The position numbers were made by a program, and so were the translations under genes. From an uncultured Bacteroidia bacterium (GTDB taxonomy: Bacteria > Bacteroidota > Bacteroidia > Bacteroidales > CAJPTX01), in the NCBI GenBank assembly GCA_938038735.1, contig CALHSW010000073.1, positions 34,617 through 98,616 on the forward strand: a DNA stretch of 64,000 nucleotides, written 5' to 3'. The first letter of the stretch is position 1, and the number at the start of each line of letters is the position of its first letter. Positions 52,153-61,388 of this stretch are shown here, piece by piece. The notes beneath the pieces are model-generated. The model was not told the origin of the DNA. It worked only from the letters and a program-made list of their open reading frames with translations, and made no database searches.

Positions 52153-55100
52153 TCCAACACGCTTTTGCCTCCATCAGGCGCAACACCATTGCGCTGCTGC
52201 TTGCAGTGGGACTGCATTTACTAGCCAATCACGTAACGGCTCAGGTTAACGCTGCGTCACCCCCCTCCAACCTTCACCACGCATCAGTAGCCATCTCGCC
52301 GCACCTGCGAACCATCTCCCCCCTCCCTATCCTCCCGAACACCCTACAGCTGAAGGGCGATACCGCTGGCCTTGCCTGGCGCCTTGACTCAACGCTGACG
52401 GCCATCCGATTTTACGCTCCGCAGAACCGATACGGCGACACGGTGACCATCGCTTTCCGAACCATTGACATCCAGCTGCATAGCCGATTTTCAGCTAAAC
52501 AGCTACTCAACATTCTCTCGCCCGATAGCACCCTCATACCGATTCTAACCGAAGAACCCCCAAAAAACACCCCACCCCCTGCGCCCCCTATCGTGATCAA
52601 GGGCGTTGCCGAGCGCACCCTCGGCGCAGGAAGTCTGTCGAATGCTTCCCCCTCCAGCGGAATGATAAATCTCTCCATCCATGGCCCTCTCTACCGCTCC
52701 ACACGCTTTGAAACGCATATTGTTGACAACTCTCTGCCGTTCCAACCCGACGGCACCTCGGAACGGATTGAGAACGTTGACAAACTATTTCTGCGGGTAT
52801 TCGACACCGCATGGCGCATCGAGGCGGGGGACATCCTCATTGAAGAGCAACGCGGAAACTTTATTCGTCAACGCGAGGAGACAAAGAGCATCGGGGGGGC
52901 GTATAGAGGGCAACATAAAAGCTGGGACTCCCTCGCCATTAACGCCACGCTCGGCACGGCGAAGGGCGAAAATGAACGTACCGATATTTCTCCAATTGAT
53001 GGAATCCAGGGACCATACGCCCTAATGGGGGAACATGATTTTACGCAAATCGTGGTGCGTGCGGGTACAGAGAGAGTTTACCTCGATGGGGAGCTGCTAA
53101 CGCGGGGAGAGAATAACGATTATACTATAGACTACAACCTTGGCTCCGTCACCTTCACTGCGAAACGTCCCATCAATCGTGAATCGCGTATCGTCGTGGA
53201 GTATGAAACCACAAAACGAAGCTACACAAGGCTACTGGGAAACATCAGCATGGCGGCCCGCAACCGCAACGGGTGGCAGTTTGACCTCAAAGGGTACATA
53301 GCGCACGACCGTGCCGCCTCGCTTCCCGCAGAGCTAAAGGGAGCGGGCGCCATTGAAAGGCTAAGCAACGAGAACGCATCGCAGGAGGGGGTAACCATCG
53401 TTCCAAATGGGAACAGCGCAGATAGCCGAACGCAGGATGGGTACGTTAGGGTGGATACCATCGTGCATGGGCAACAGTACTCCATTTTTCAGTACCGTTC
53501 GGTCAGCACGAACGATACGCTGCTTTCGCTCCCCTTTACCTACGTGGGACCAAATCGAGGGGACTATCAGCTCACCCAAAAATCGGTTAACGGTCGTGTC
53601 TTCCAATGGGTTGCACCAGACGGCGGCACGCCGCAGGGCGATTACTCCCCGGGCATTCGTGTAGCCCCGCCCGCCAGCCACGCCATGATTGAGTCAACCG
53701 TAACCAAACGTTGGACCGAAACGCCCGCCTCAATTTCGCTTTCCGCAGCGTATACATCGCAGAGCGATAACACTTTGGTGCAGTCTAACAAACGTGAGTC
53801 GTACGCCCTTGAGCTGTCGCAGTATGCACGCATAGCTGAGTACAGCAACGATGGCCTCTACATCCATTCCCGCGGCAGATGGGTAGCCAATGCTTTCGCC
53901 CCCATCAATCGTTTCCTCCCACTCGAATTCAACCGTGATTGGGGCGAAAATACACCTATAGCTAAGCGCCCATGGGCCGATGCGGAGATTTCTCTCTCAT
54001 CCCGCACGGTCAACACCTTTGCCCTCCTCAAAAGCGAAATGCTATGGCGACCGCACGCTACGGCGTGGCGCGGCGCTACGAACCTCAACGTCAACGCAGC
54101 CCATTGGAAGTACCGGCTCAACGCCTCTGCGCTCATCCGCAACGCCGACTCGGCGCAATCGTCAAGAGGTTTCGTCTCAACCTCCATCATGCGCCGCTTC
54201 CCAATAGTCAGCATCGCGGGTAACGCCAAGGGGGAATGGCTCGTGGCGACACGTCAACGTATCCCTAACTCTTTCGCACCGTACGCCTTTGCCGAAGGGG
54301 GCATTACCCTTGCCCTTTCCGATACCCTTGCAGCGAAAGCATCGCTACGAACCACGTACCGTGGCACCTGGGATTCCACCAAGCAGGCCACGCTGCGCCA
54401 TCGCAACGATGCCCTAGAGGCTACCTTTGAGGCCGCTGTACCAATCGGTCACCTTGGACTCCTCAACGGCAACGCCACGGCACGCGCAACAATTCCCAAC
54501 AAAACCTACGAGCGAGAGCAACCGAACCTCACCCTCCTCTCCTCTATCTCCTACTCGCAGGCCATTGCGCGCCGCCGACTACACACCAATGCGCATCTCT
54601 CCCTCTCCTCAGAGCAGCTTCCAAAATGGCAATTCCATTTCATTCCGGTCGCCATCGGGCAGGGTACGCACGAATGGATAGACGTAAATGGCGATGGAAA
54701 ACCTCAACTCGACGAATTTTTCCCAGCGCAACATGTTGACAAAGCCCTCTACGTGAAGCAGATGGTGCCCAGCAGCGAGCAGCAGAAAGCCATCGCGGCC
54801 ACCACGCACATGGATCTCTCCTTTACCCCTCGCATGGACAATCGTCCCATAGACTCCTCCACGCTTTGGTGGCAACGGGTTGACCTTCTCCTCTCACTCG
54901 AGCACTCGGCAAAGCGTACCGATAAACGTGTAGCGCAACTCCTCAACCCATGCTCTCCTGACCCAATCTCATCTCTTCCCGAACGCCACCGTGCGCTACT
55001 CCTGACCGTGGCACTAAATCAGAACGCATCGCCCCTATCGCTCACCTACAGTCTAACCCTGTCTGACAGTCGACAAACTATTGCCCAAGGGGTTAGCACA

Positions 55101-55625
55101 AACACCGCAAAGCTCCATCTTCTCACGCTTGAAACCCCTCGCCGAAAAGGGATTGGCGGCCGCCTACGCGGCGAATTCTCTAATCAAGAGCAGCAGCGTC
55201 CCTACGCATCGCAACCCTCTGAGTCGCTAGCCCTCTGGCAGGGAGAAGGGGCTCTACTTTGGCGAGGTCAGAACAACCAAACCCACGAAATTAGCACCAC
55301 CCTCGGTTGGATTACGCTACTGCCTAAGCAGCAGAAGGTGAAAAGTCAACGCTATGCCTACAAGTTGGAAATCCCCCTTTCCTCAAAATGGAAGGGGTTC
55401 GCCCAACTAGGCTTCTGCCGAATTAACGGAGATGCCATTGGGCATCATGCCCTCGCATACCAGGCTCTCCGAGGAGGAACCAATGGAAACAACTTCAACG
55501 CCGAAGCCACGCTTAGCTATAAAATAACCAGCTATTTAGACCTCAACTGCACGTATGCAGTTAGAAAAAATGGACAAGCTCCGCTTGTCCATTCAGGGTT
55601 TACAACACTTCGTGCTGCCTTCTAA
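52140..55625 (+). CDS. Large outer-membrane protein, Bacteroidetes family of unknown function
   Basis: This 1,161-residue protein has a signal peptide (MAAIIQHAFASIRRNTIALL, cleavage near HVTA). An N-terminal periplasmic part follows, then a segment (about residue 300-360) with ERVYLDGELLTRGENNDYTIDY and VTFTAKRPINRESRIVVEYE, a pattern found in large Bacteroidetes surface and outer-membrane proteins. About 700 residues of alternating beta strands end in an aromatic terminus (TTLRAAF), so a barrel is likely. A Ca-like DVNGDGKPQLDEF motif is near residue 840. The ATG lies within the queF end. The role is unknown. Confidence 0.75.
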   Translation: MAAIIQHAFASIRRNTIALLLAVGLHLLANHVTAQVNAASPPSNLHHASVAISPHLRTISPLPILPNTLQLKGDTAGLAWRLDSTLTAIRFYAPQNRYGDTVTIAFRTIDIQLHSRFSAKQLLNILSPDSTLIPILTEEPPKNTPPPAPPIVIKGVAERTLGAGSLSNASPSSGMINLSIHGPLYRSTRFETHIVDNSLPFQPDGTSERIENVDKLFLRVFDTAWRIEAGDILIEEQRGNFIRQREETKSIGGAYRGQHKSWDSLAINATLGTAKGENERTDISPIDGIQGPYALMGEHDFTQIVVRAGTERVYLDGELLTRGENNDYTIDYNLGSVTFTAKRPINRESRIVVEYETTKRSYTRLLGNISMAARNRNGWQFDLKGYIAHDRAASLPAELKGAGAIERLSNENASQEGVTIVPNGNSADSRTQDGYVRVDTIVHGQQYSIFQYRSVSTNDTLLSLPFTYVGPNRGDYQLTQKSVNGRVFQWVAPDGGTPQGDYSPGIRVAPPASHAMIESTVTKRWTETPASISLSAAYTSQSDNTLVQSNKRESYALELSQYARIAEYSNDGLYIHSRGRWVANAFAPINRFLPLEFNRDWGENTPIAKRPWADAEISLSSRTVNTFALLKSEMLWRPHATAWRGATNLNVNAAHWKYRLNASALIRNADSAQSSRGFVSTSIMRRFPIVSIAGNAKGEWLVATRQRIPNSFAPYAFAEGGITLALSDTLAAKASLRTTYRGTWDSTKQATLRHRNDALEATFEAAVPIGHLGLLNGNATARATIPNKTYEREQPNLTLLSSISYSQAIARRRLHTNAHLSLSSEQLPKWQFHFIPVAIGQGTHEWIDVNGDGKPQLDEFFPAQHVDKALYVKQMVPSSEQQKAIAATTHMDLSFTPRMDNRPIDSSTLWWQRVDLLLSLEHSAKRTDKRVAQLLNPCSPDPISSLPERHRALLLTVALNQNASPLSLTYSLTLSDSRQTIAQGVSTNTAKLHLLTLETPRRKGIGGRLRGEFSNQEQQRPYASQPSESLALWQGEGALLWRGQNNQTHEISTTLGWITLLPKQQKVKSQRYAYKLEIPLSSKWKGFAQLGFCRINGDAIGHHALAYQALRGGTNGNNFNAEATLSYKITSYLDLNCTYAVRKNGQAPLVHSGFTTLRAAF
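55565..55593 (-). terminator. Intrinsic terminator of ftsB located inside the convergent coding end
   Basis: AATGGACAAGC and its exact complement form an 11-bp stem with a TCC loop. On the minus strand it is followed by TTTTTT, 49 bp past the ftsB stop. The same bases encode the last residues of the outer-membrane protein gene on the plus strand. Confidence 0.85.
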
Positions 55626-55641
55626 AGCCAAAAACTGTAAC

Positions 55642-55983
55642 CTACTCCTCAACAATGTATATGTCCTCCCCCTCACGGTGCATATAGAACTGCTCCCGTG
55701 CGTACTTCTCAAGGTTGACATTATCGGTACGCAGCTGCTCTAGATGCGCCCTATCCTCGTCAATTTTTTTACGATAGTATTCGCACTTCTCTTCAAGCTT
55801 AGCGATCCTACGCTTCGCAACGAATATGGAAACCAAATTATTCTCACTAAAGAACGTTAGGTAGGCAATCAAAAAGATTAAAATAATCGCAAAGCTATGG
55901 GTACGAACGTAGCGAAACCCTCGTGCTAGAGGGCTTCGCTGCGCCATTGACTGTGGCTCTTGGTGTACTTGTGGCTCCTCCAC
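55642..55983 (-). CDS. Septum formation initiator FtsB/DivIC family
   Basis: This 113-residue bitopic protein has a cytoplasmic N-terminus, one membrane helix at about 32-50 (FAIILIFLIAYLTFF), a coiled coil at 55-95 (RRIAKLEEKCEYYRKKI), and the family end DNVNLEKYAREQFYMHREGEDIYIV. It belongs to the divisome. The start is GTG, supported by a perfect AGGAGGTGAT seven bases upstream. It follows the ompH-like gene by 31 bp. Confidence 0.92.
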   Translation of the reverse strand: MEEPQVHQEPQSMAQRSPLARGFRYVRTHSFAIILIFLIAYLTFFSENNLVSIFVAKRRIAKLEEKCEYYRKKIDEDRAHLEQLRTDNVNLEKYAREQFYMHREGEDIYIVEE

Positions 55984-56014
55984 TACATCACCTCCTGCCT
56001 ATTCCGTTAGAAAC

Positions 56015-56674
56015 TTACTTATCCTTTGCTGCATTCGCTTTGCGCTGCGCGGCATACTCCTCGTTAAGCCCTTGCAGCACATCGTTGGTTACGTTCAACG
56101 ACGGGGACCCATATAGCATCGGGCCACTTAGAATGAAATCGTAGCCGTGCTCTTCGTTATACTTCTGTATAAATTCCGTGATGGCCGCTGTCACCTTCCG
56201 CGTACGCACCTGCTCCTCCTCCATCAACCGCTGCCGATGCTGCTCCTGTAGCTGTAGGAAACGTCCCTGTTCCACCTGCAGCGCTTCCTGCTCTTTCTGC
56301 GCCTCGCTACGCGTCATTAGCCCCTTCTGCACATTGTCCTGGAAGGTTGCCACTCGACGCTCCAAAGATTGACCCTTCGTTTGCAACTCCTTCTCAGCCT
56401 GACTAGTCATGTTGCCCATTTCACGCTGCTGGTCAAAGTAGTAGTCGTAATGCGCAAGTAAAGAGTCCATGTTAACCCACACGATTTTCAAGCTTCCTTC
56501 AGGGAATACTACCTGTCGCCCTGCCTGCACCGCATTCTCCGACTCGCTCGCCACAGTTGACGATACCGTACTATCCGTTCCCTTCGCTCCATTCTCCTTG
56601 CTTCCATTCTGACAGCTAATTGCCACCGCCCCGAACAAAGCAGCTGCAATCAACGCTACTGTATACCTCCTCAT
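56015..56674 (-). CDS. OmpH/Skp-like periplasmic chaperone lipoprotein
   Basis: This 219-residue protein has a lipoprotein signal (MRRYTVALIAAALFGAVAIS, lipidated C21). A low-complexity Ser/Thr linker follows, then the OmpH domain from about residue 60: KIVWVNMDSLLAHYDYY, with a long coiled coil (QAEKELQTKGQSLERR) and the family end YNEEHGYDFILSG. Skp-like proteins hold outer-membrane precursors. A lipid anchor is unlike E. coli Skp but common in Bacteroidetes. The ATG at 56674 is used; a TTG two codons earlier is possible. Confidence 0.88.
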   Translation of the reverse strand: MRRYTVALIAAALFGAVAISCQNGSKENGAKGTDSTVSSTVASESENAVQAGRQVVFPEGSLKIVWVNMDSLLAHYDYYFDQQREMGNMTSQAEKELQTKGQSLERRVATFQDNVQKGLMTRSEAQKEQEALQVEQGRFLQLQEQHRQRLMEEEQVRTRKVTAAITEFIQKYNEEHGYDFILSGPMLYGSPSLNVTNDVLQGLNEEYAAQRKANAAKDK

Positions 56675-56734
56675 TGCCAAACAACTTTTCTAGTTATCAC
56701 TCAAATGCAACATAACGCCTTGAAAAAGGCGCTG

Positions 56735-56742
56735 CAAAGTTA
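56735..56742 (-). promoter_or_regulatory. -7 promoter box of ompH-ftsB
   Basis: The minus strand reads TAACTTTG, 61 bp before the ompH-like ATG; a perfect TAnnTTTG with AT-rich DNA upstream. Confidence 0.6.
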
Positions 56743-56796
56743 CACTAAATATCCGATTTTCACACCTCCGGTCACTCCGCATAGGTTACAACCACG

Positions 56797-59244
56797 CTAT
56801 AGCGACATCACGAGGCGCACGTTGACGCACCGACTGGTGAGATAGTTTGGCACCGCCATAAGGGTGCTATTGCCCCGCGGGCTCTGCACCTTTAGCCACA
56901 TGTACGACACAGTGTTGGAGAAGTTGAGAAGGTTGAGTACTTCCACGGACAGAACGAGACTTTTCAGCCACTGCGCATTGCTCAACCAACGGATGCAGTA
57001 GTTGCTGTCCTTAAAGGCGTATGAAAACCCTATGTCAACCCGCTTGTAGGACGGCATACGAGCCTGCTGCCCGTAGCGTCCATTGGGCGGGGTGAACGGA
57101 ACGCCCAATGCATAATTCCCTTGCAAGGAGACTCTAAAGCCTGGCACCCCGGGGAGGTAGTCCTGCAGGAATAGAGCACCGCTGAAGAGCTGGTCCTGCG
57201 GACCTAGAAAGTACGAGTCATCAAACGGTTGCCGACTTAAATCGTACAGTTGGTTGACAATGCGCATTCTAGAACGCATCACGGAGAGGCTTAACCACGA
57301 CTCAACGTCGGGCGCTAGCTCCCCATTAACCTTCACGTCCATGCCGTACGTTCTACTCTTCGCTGCGTTCTGCGCCTCGTAGCGAAGTCGTACATTGTCA
57401 ATAGTATACGGTATCAAATCCCCGCCCCACTTCGCGTAGCATTCAGCCTGTAGCTTGAACGGACTCTCAGCAATTAAAAAACTCCACTGCACGCCCCCCA
57501 GCGCATGGATGCTCCGTTGCGGCTTTAATCCACCATGCATGCGCCCCGCCCTATCGCGCATCTCCCGATAGAAAGGATACTGGTAGTACAACCCGCCCCC
57601 TGCATACACACGGACATTCCTTGCCCCATCGGGTACAAATGATACCGACAAACGGGGGCTAACACGAAGGTTTTGAAACCGATCCATACCGGACCCCCGC
57701 ACCCCGAACACCGTTGTCATTTCTCCGAAAGAAAAAGAGAAACGGAGCGTTGTCTGCACGTACGCAGAGTAGAGCACTGATAATACATCCCCTCTCCCTT
57801 TAGCAAAATCTTGAACCGGCACGCCATCATGGGTGAGCGGCATAGCGTAACCTGCACTGTCGACTATGTGCCACTCGCTCGTTGCATGTTGAAAATATCG
57901 TGGCAGCACCTCTACCCCACCCTCCACAGAGCCCAAGCTAAAACGGTAATCCGCTACACACCTTGCCGTTGCCATTACCCCCTCAAAACGATTTCTCGCA
58001 TGCTCCAGGAAGCCTCCTATTCCCACATTAGACGCGCTATCAACTATTGGCTTCACCTCATCTACGCTACGTAGCTCCGCAAGCCAATACTCACTGAGGA
58101 TGTCAAAACGTTCTTCCTCCCGCATCCAGTAGGCTCCCAACTGTCCGCGCAACGTGAAAGTCGGCGTTGCACGCCACTCCGTTTGCAACGTTCCGAAGTA
58201 AGTCATGTAGGAGTCACGCTCCTGCCCCTCGTAGTAGACGTTCATTTGGAGGAAATCAGCAGTCAACGCCCCGAAACGGGTAACTTTCTTGTGCGGCTTG
58301 AAGTCGTACTGATTACGAGAAAAACCCATCAGCATGGATACATCTAGGTTAGGACGTACCTTCCACATCCCTTTGCCCTGGATGTCAAGGTAGGAGGGGA
58401 GGTAATCCCCCTTCGTTTCGGTTGTATTTAGGAGTAAACGGGTAGTTTTATACCTCACCCCTAGCATCCCAGACACCCTTTGATCGTTCGTTGCGCCCTC
58501 CACGTACGCACGATTCTCCATTAGGCTCAAGTCCACCCGCGCCCCGAATCTTTGCGGAGTACGATACCGTACGTTAAGCACCGACGATAGCTTATCCCCA
58601 TAGCTAGCTGGGAACGCCCCCGATGAGAACTCTATCGCCGACACCATATCAGGGTTTACTATCGGCATGCCCTCTTGGCTTCCGCTACGCGCAAGCTGCG
58701 GACGATACACCTCTACGCCATCGATGTAAACCAAGTTCTCATCGTACGACCCGCCACGTACAGAGTACTGGGAACTCAACTCATTGCTCGAATGCACCCC
58801 CGGCATAAGCTTGACCAGCGACTCCACGCCCCCGCTGGTACCCTGTAGCTTTAGCAAATCATCCACGTCAATCCGCTGCATCGTTGCGTACGGCGAAGCC
58901 TTGCCCCCCACGCCGACCCCCTCAATGGCTATCTCCCGCTCCTCCAGCACAACACGAACGTGTACACTCTCCCGAGCCACCATCTTCACGCACCGAGCCA
59001 CGGGATGATACCCTAACGTAGATACCGTAAAACAGACGCTATCGCACTGCGCTACCGCGAACTTAAACATCCCCTCCCCATTCGTAATCGCCACCGGCCT
59101 ACTTCCGCCCGCCAAGGAGATTTCAGCAGCACCTACGCCACGCCCTAGCGTATCAACCACGATACCCTCAACCCTTTGCCCACAAACAAAATAGGGAAAT
59201 AGAGAAAACACGAACAACGCTACAGCAAGCCGTACTCCACGCAT
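56797..59244 (-). CDS. TonB-dependent receptor with N-terminal carboxypeptidase-regulatory-like domain
   Basis: This is an 815-residue outer-membrane receptor: a signal peptide (MRGVRLAVALFVFSLFPYF), a CarboxypepD_reg-like domain at about 24-110 (GIVVDTLGRGVGAAEISLAG), then a plug with VESLVKLMPGVHSSNELSSQ and YDENLVYIDGVEVYRP. A 22-strand barrel ends VRLVMSL. Such receptors import large ligands using TonB energy. No SusD follows, and the ligand is unknown. It lies 11 bp after maf and seems to be the last gene of the meaB-to-TonB run. Confidence 0.92.
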   Translation of the reverse strand: MRGVRLAVALFVFSLFPYFVCGQRVEGIVVDTLGRGVGAAEISLAGGSRPVAITNGEGMFKFAVAQCDSVCFTVSTLGYHPVARCVKMVARESVHVRVVLEEREIAIEGVGVGGKASPYATMQRIDVDDLLKLQGTSGGVESLVKLMPGVHSSNELSSQYSVRGGSYDENLVYIDGVEVYRPQLARSGSQEGMPIVNPDMVSAIEFSSGAFPASYGDKLSSVLNVRYRTPQRFGARVDLSLMENRAYVEGATNDQRVSGMLGVRYKTTRLLLNTTETKGDYLPSYLDIQGKGMWKVRPNLDVSMLMGFSRNQYDFKPHKKVTRFGALTADFLQMNVYYEGQERDSYMTYFGTLQTEWRATPTFTLRGQLGAYWMREEERFDILSEYWLAELRSVDEVKPIVDSASNVGIGGFLEHARNRFEGVMATARCVADYRFSLGSVEGGVEVLPRYFQHATSEWHIVDSAGYAMPLTHDGVPVQDFAKGRGDVLSVLYSAYVQTTLRFSFSFGEMTTVFGVRGSGMDRFQNLRVSPRLSVSFVPDGARNVRVYAGGGLYYQYPFYREMRDRAGRMHGGLKPQRSIHALGGVQWSFLIAESPFKLQAECYAKWGGDLIPYTIDNVRLRYEAQNAAKSRTYGMDVKVNGELAPDVESWLSLSVMRSRMRIVNQLYDLSRQPFDDSYFLGPQDQLFSGALFLQDYLPGVPGFRVSLQGNYALGVPFTPPNGRYGQQARMPSYKRVDIGFSYAFKDSNYCIRWLSNAQWLKSLVLSVEVLNLLNFSNTVSYMWLKVQSPRGNSTLMAVPNYLTSRCVNVRLVMSL

Positions 59245-59255
59245 ACGTCGACTCT

Positions 59256-59855
59256 CTATCTATCCTGCATAATGTGATGTGACAGTCGTTCGCTCAACGC
59301 CTCTGTCGGAAGACCCACCACGTTCGTGTACGACCCTCTAATCCACGACACCCCAACCATGCCTATCCACTCCTGTATGCCATACCCTCCCGCCTTGTCG
59401 TACGGGCTAAACGTATGTACGTAGTAATCGATTTCCACCGGTAAGAGGGTTCTAAAGCACACCTCCGTACATGCGGTAAAACTCTCGCATTCCCCATCGT
59501 ACGAAATGCAAACGCCTGTCAGCACCCTATGTACCCTTCCCGATAACTTTCGAAGCACTTCGCACGCCTCCGTGCTGCCCCTCGGCTTATGCAACGGCTC
59601 TCCATCCATAAGCACTAGCGTGTCGGCACCTATCACCATCTTTCCGACGCACTGGGCAGCTACCGCCTCCGCCTTGCACTTCGCCAATCGCTCTGGGAGC
59701 CTCTCCAGCGGCACTCCCCTCCCCGCTTCTCCCTCGTCTACATCACTCCCCACCACCTCAAAGCGAACCCCCATTCCACGCAGCAGCTCTGCGCGACGAG
59801 GCGACTTCGATGCCAAAATCACTGGCGGTAATCCATCGTAAAACCCTCGCTCCAT
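59256..59855 (-). CDS. maf: Maf family nucleoside triphosphate pyrophosphatase
   Basis: This 199-residue cytoplasmic enzyme hydrolyses non-canonical nucleotides or dTTP/UTP. The family start is ILASKSPRRAELLRGMGV. The catalytic aspartate is in MVIGADTLVLMDG, with the KP region (PLHKPRGSTEACEVL) and the end GGYGIQEWIG as usual. It starts 2 bp after the UbiA gene. Confidence 0.96.
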   Translation of the reverse strand: MERGFYDGLPPVILASKSPRRAELLRGMGVRFEVVGSDVDEGEAGRGVPLERLPERLAKCKAEAVAAQCVGKMVIGADTLVLMDGEPLHKPRGSTEACEVLRKLSGRVHRVLTGVCISYDGECESFTACTEVCFRTLLPVEIDYYVHTFSPYDKAGGYGIQEWIGMVGVSWIRGSYTNVVGLPTEALSERLSHHIMQDR

Positions 59856-59857
59856 CG

Positions 59858-60823
59858 CTATACCAATAAATGCAACGCAGCGGGGAGCAGAAGAGTCCCA
59901 AACATACCCACCGTAGCGGCCAGCCTTGACACTTTAAAGTGCGATGCATTTTGCGCTGCGAGAAGTGCCATCAACGCAATCAGCAGCGGCACCGCAACTA
60001 GCACAATACCGCAAATAGCAGATTGCCACAACATAAAGTGTAACCTATAGAACCTTACTAGAGAAATAAAAAAAACAATGGATAGCGAGAGATAGACTAG
60101 CAAGGCGCCCCCCGTAACCATTTTCGCGGTAAACGTACCGTAGCGGAAAGCCAACGTGTCCTTTTCTCTATGTACGCCCCGCACAAAGTTGTACAGGTCA
60201 ATGAGAAGCTGCTCGCACAACGCGCCAAAGCCTATCAACCCTGCGTAACATGCACTAACCATGAGCATGGGAGTAATGGATATTTCAGACATTGCGAAAC
60301 TTCTCCACGCATTCTCCTCCAGGTAAAACACTTCAAATAGGACTGGAAGCAGGGCGCACCCCCCCAGCAAAGCAGCCTTCAGAAAATTACCTACCACAAA
60401 AATCCGACGGTAAAGGGTAGAGTAGTACCAAAGCAATCCCGCCGCCACAGGGAAAAGCAGCAATAGCCATAGGTTGTGCACCATCAACGACGCAACGATG
60501 CCAAAGAGAACACCCAGCAACGTAAACGCTATATGCATTTGCAGCACGGAGCGGCGCACAATCCTCCTCCCTACAATAACCTTTTTGCCCTGCTCCTCGG
60601 CATCCCGCTTTGCGTCGTAGTAATCATTAAATGCAAAGCCCGCCGCACCAATCAACAGCACTGCAAAGAGCACGAAATAAAAATACCCACCTACACTCTC
60701 CCTGCCCACCTCCGCGGGAATCCCCACCTGCACAATGCTCCATTGCGCCACCACTAGTAGCAACGCTATTCGCAATAGCTCCAGCGGACGTACTAGACGT
60801 ATATATGACAACCACCTATTCAT
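59858..60823 (-). CDS. UbiA-family prenyltransferase with altered second Asp motif
   Basis: This 321-residue integral membrane protein has about eight to nine helices. The first prenyl-diphosphate motif is intact (N66, D67, D70, D74 in FNDYYDAKRDAEEQGK), and the TLYRRIFVVGNFLKAALLGG block is typical. The second motif, normally DxxDxxxD, aligns to D209, N212, G216 (IDLYNFVRGVHREKDTLAF), so two of the three acidic residues are lost. In Bacteroidetes this gene sits between kdsC and maf and is taken as a geranylgeranylglycerol-phosphate-type enzyme. Here catalysis is questionable. Family identity is fairly sure. Confidence 0.8.
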   Translation of the reverse strand: MNRWLSYIRLVRPLELLRIALLLVVAQWSIVQVGIPAEVGRESVGGYFYFVLFAVLLIGAAGFAFNDYYDAKRDAEEQGKKVIVGRRIVRRSVLQMHIAFTLLGVLFGIVASLMVHNLWLLLLFPVAAGLLWYYSTLYRRIFVVGNFLKAALLGGCALLPVLFEVFYLEENAWRSFAMSEISITPMLMVSACYAGLIGFGALCEQLLIDLYNFVRGVHREKDTLAFRYGTFTAKMVTGGALLVYLSLSIVFFISLVRFYRLHFMLWQSAICGIVLVAVPLLIALMALLAAQNASHFKVSRLAATVGMFGTLLLPAALHLLV

Positions 60824-60847
60824 TCCTTCTCTACTCTGTTAATTCCC

Positions 60848-61384
60848 CTAATCCGCACCCTCTTCTCCACCAACTCTCCATTTCTCTTGTAAACGCATCA
60901 CCTGTTCCACCACATCCCTCACGCACCCCTCGCCCCCTGCGTAGGGTGACACGTACCTAGAGATGTTCAATATATCAGAGGACGCATCGAGGGGGCACAC
61001 CGGCATGCCAACACGTTGCATTACCTCATAATCGGGTAAATCATCCCCCATGTACAGTATGCTCTCGGCAGAAACCATCCTTTTTTTACAGAAATCGTTA
61101 AGGGCTTCCACCTTATCGTATGCCCCGAGGTAAACATCCGTAATGCCCAACGCTGCGTAGCGATGCCCTACGCCCTCCTGAAAACCTCCCGTGATTATGG
61201 CAATCGGATACCCAGCCAGCGCGGCTTGATGCAATGCGTAACCATCCCTCGTGTTGGCATTCCTAAGTAACTCGCCACGCTCGTTAATGAGCACCCTGCT
61301 GTTGGTTAGCACGCCATCAACATCAAAGGCAAAAGCCCTCACGGCCCGCAACGCTTCCCGAAAATTCTTCGCTTCCATCGGCAT
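60848..61384 (-). CDS. KdsC-like HAD phosphatase
   Basis: This 178-residue cytoplasmic HAD hydrolase has catalytic D21 and D23 in FAFDVDGVLTNSRVLI. Motif II is IAIITGG, and the metal motif is MGDDLPDYEVM. The short form without a cap matches 3-deoxy-D-manno-octulosonate 8-phosphate phosphatase of lipopolysaccharide core synthesis, though other C0-type HADs look alike. It lies 4 bp after the DUF2520 gene and 24 bp before the UbiA gene. Confidence 0.88.
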   Translation of the reverse strand: MPMEAKNFREALRAVRAFAFDVDGVLTNSRVLINERGELLRNANTRDGYALHQAALAGYPIAIITGGFQEGVGHRYAALGITDVYLGAYDKVEALNDFCKKRMVSAESILYMGDDLPDYEVMQRVGMPVCPLDASSDILNISRYVSPYAGGEGCVRDVVEQVMRLQEKWRVGGEEGAD

Positions 61385-61388
61385 TCTC

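Noticed and set aside
56716..56732. Small hairpin CGCCTT/AAGGCG before ompH
   Set aside because: Only six base pairs and no T-run; not enough for a terminator or riboswitch call.
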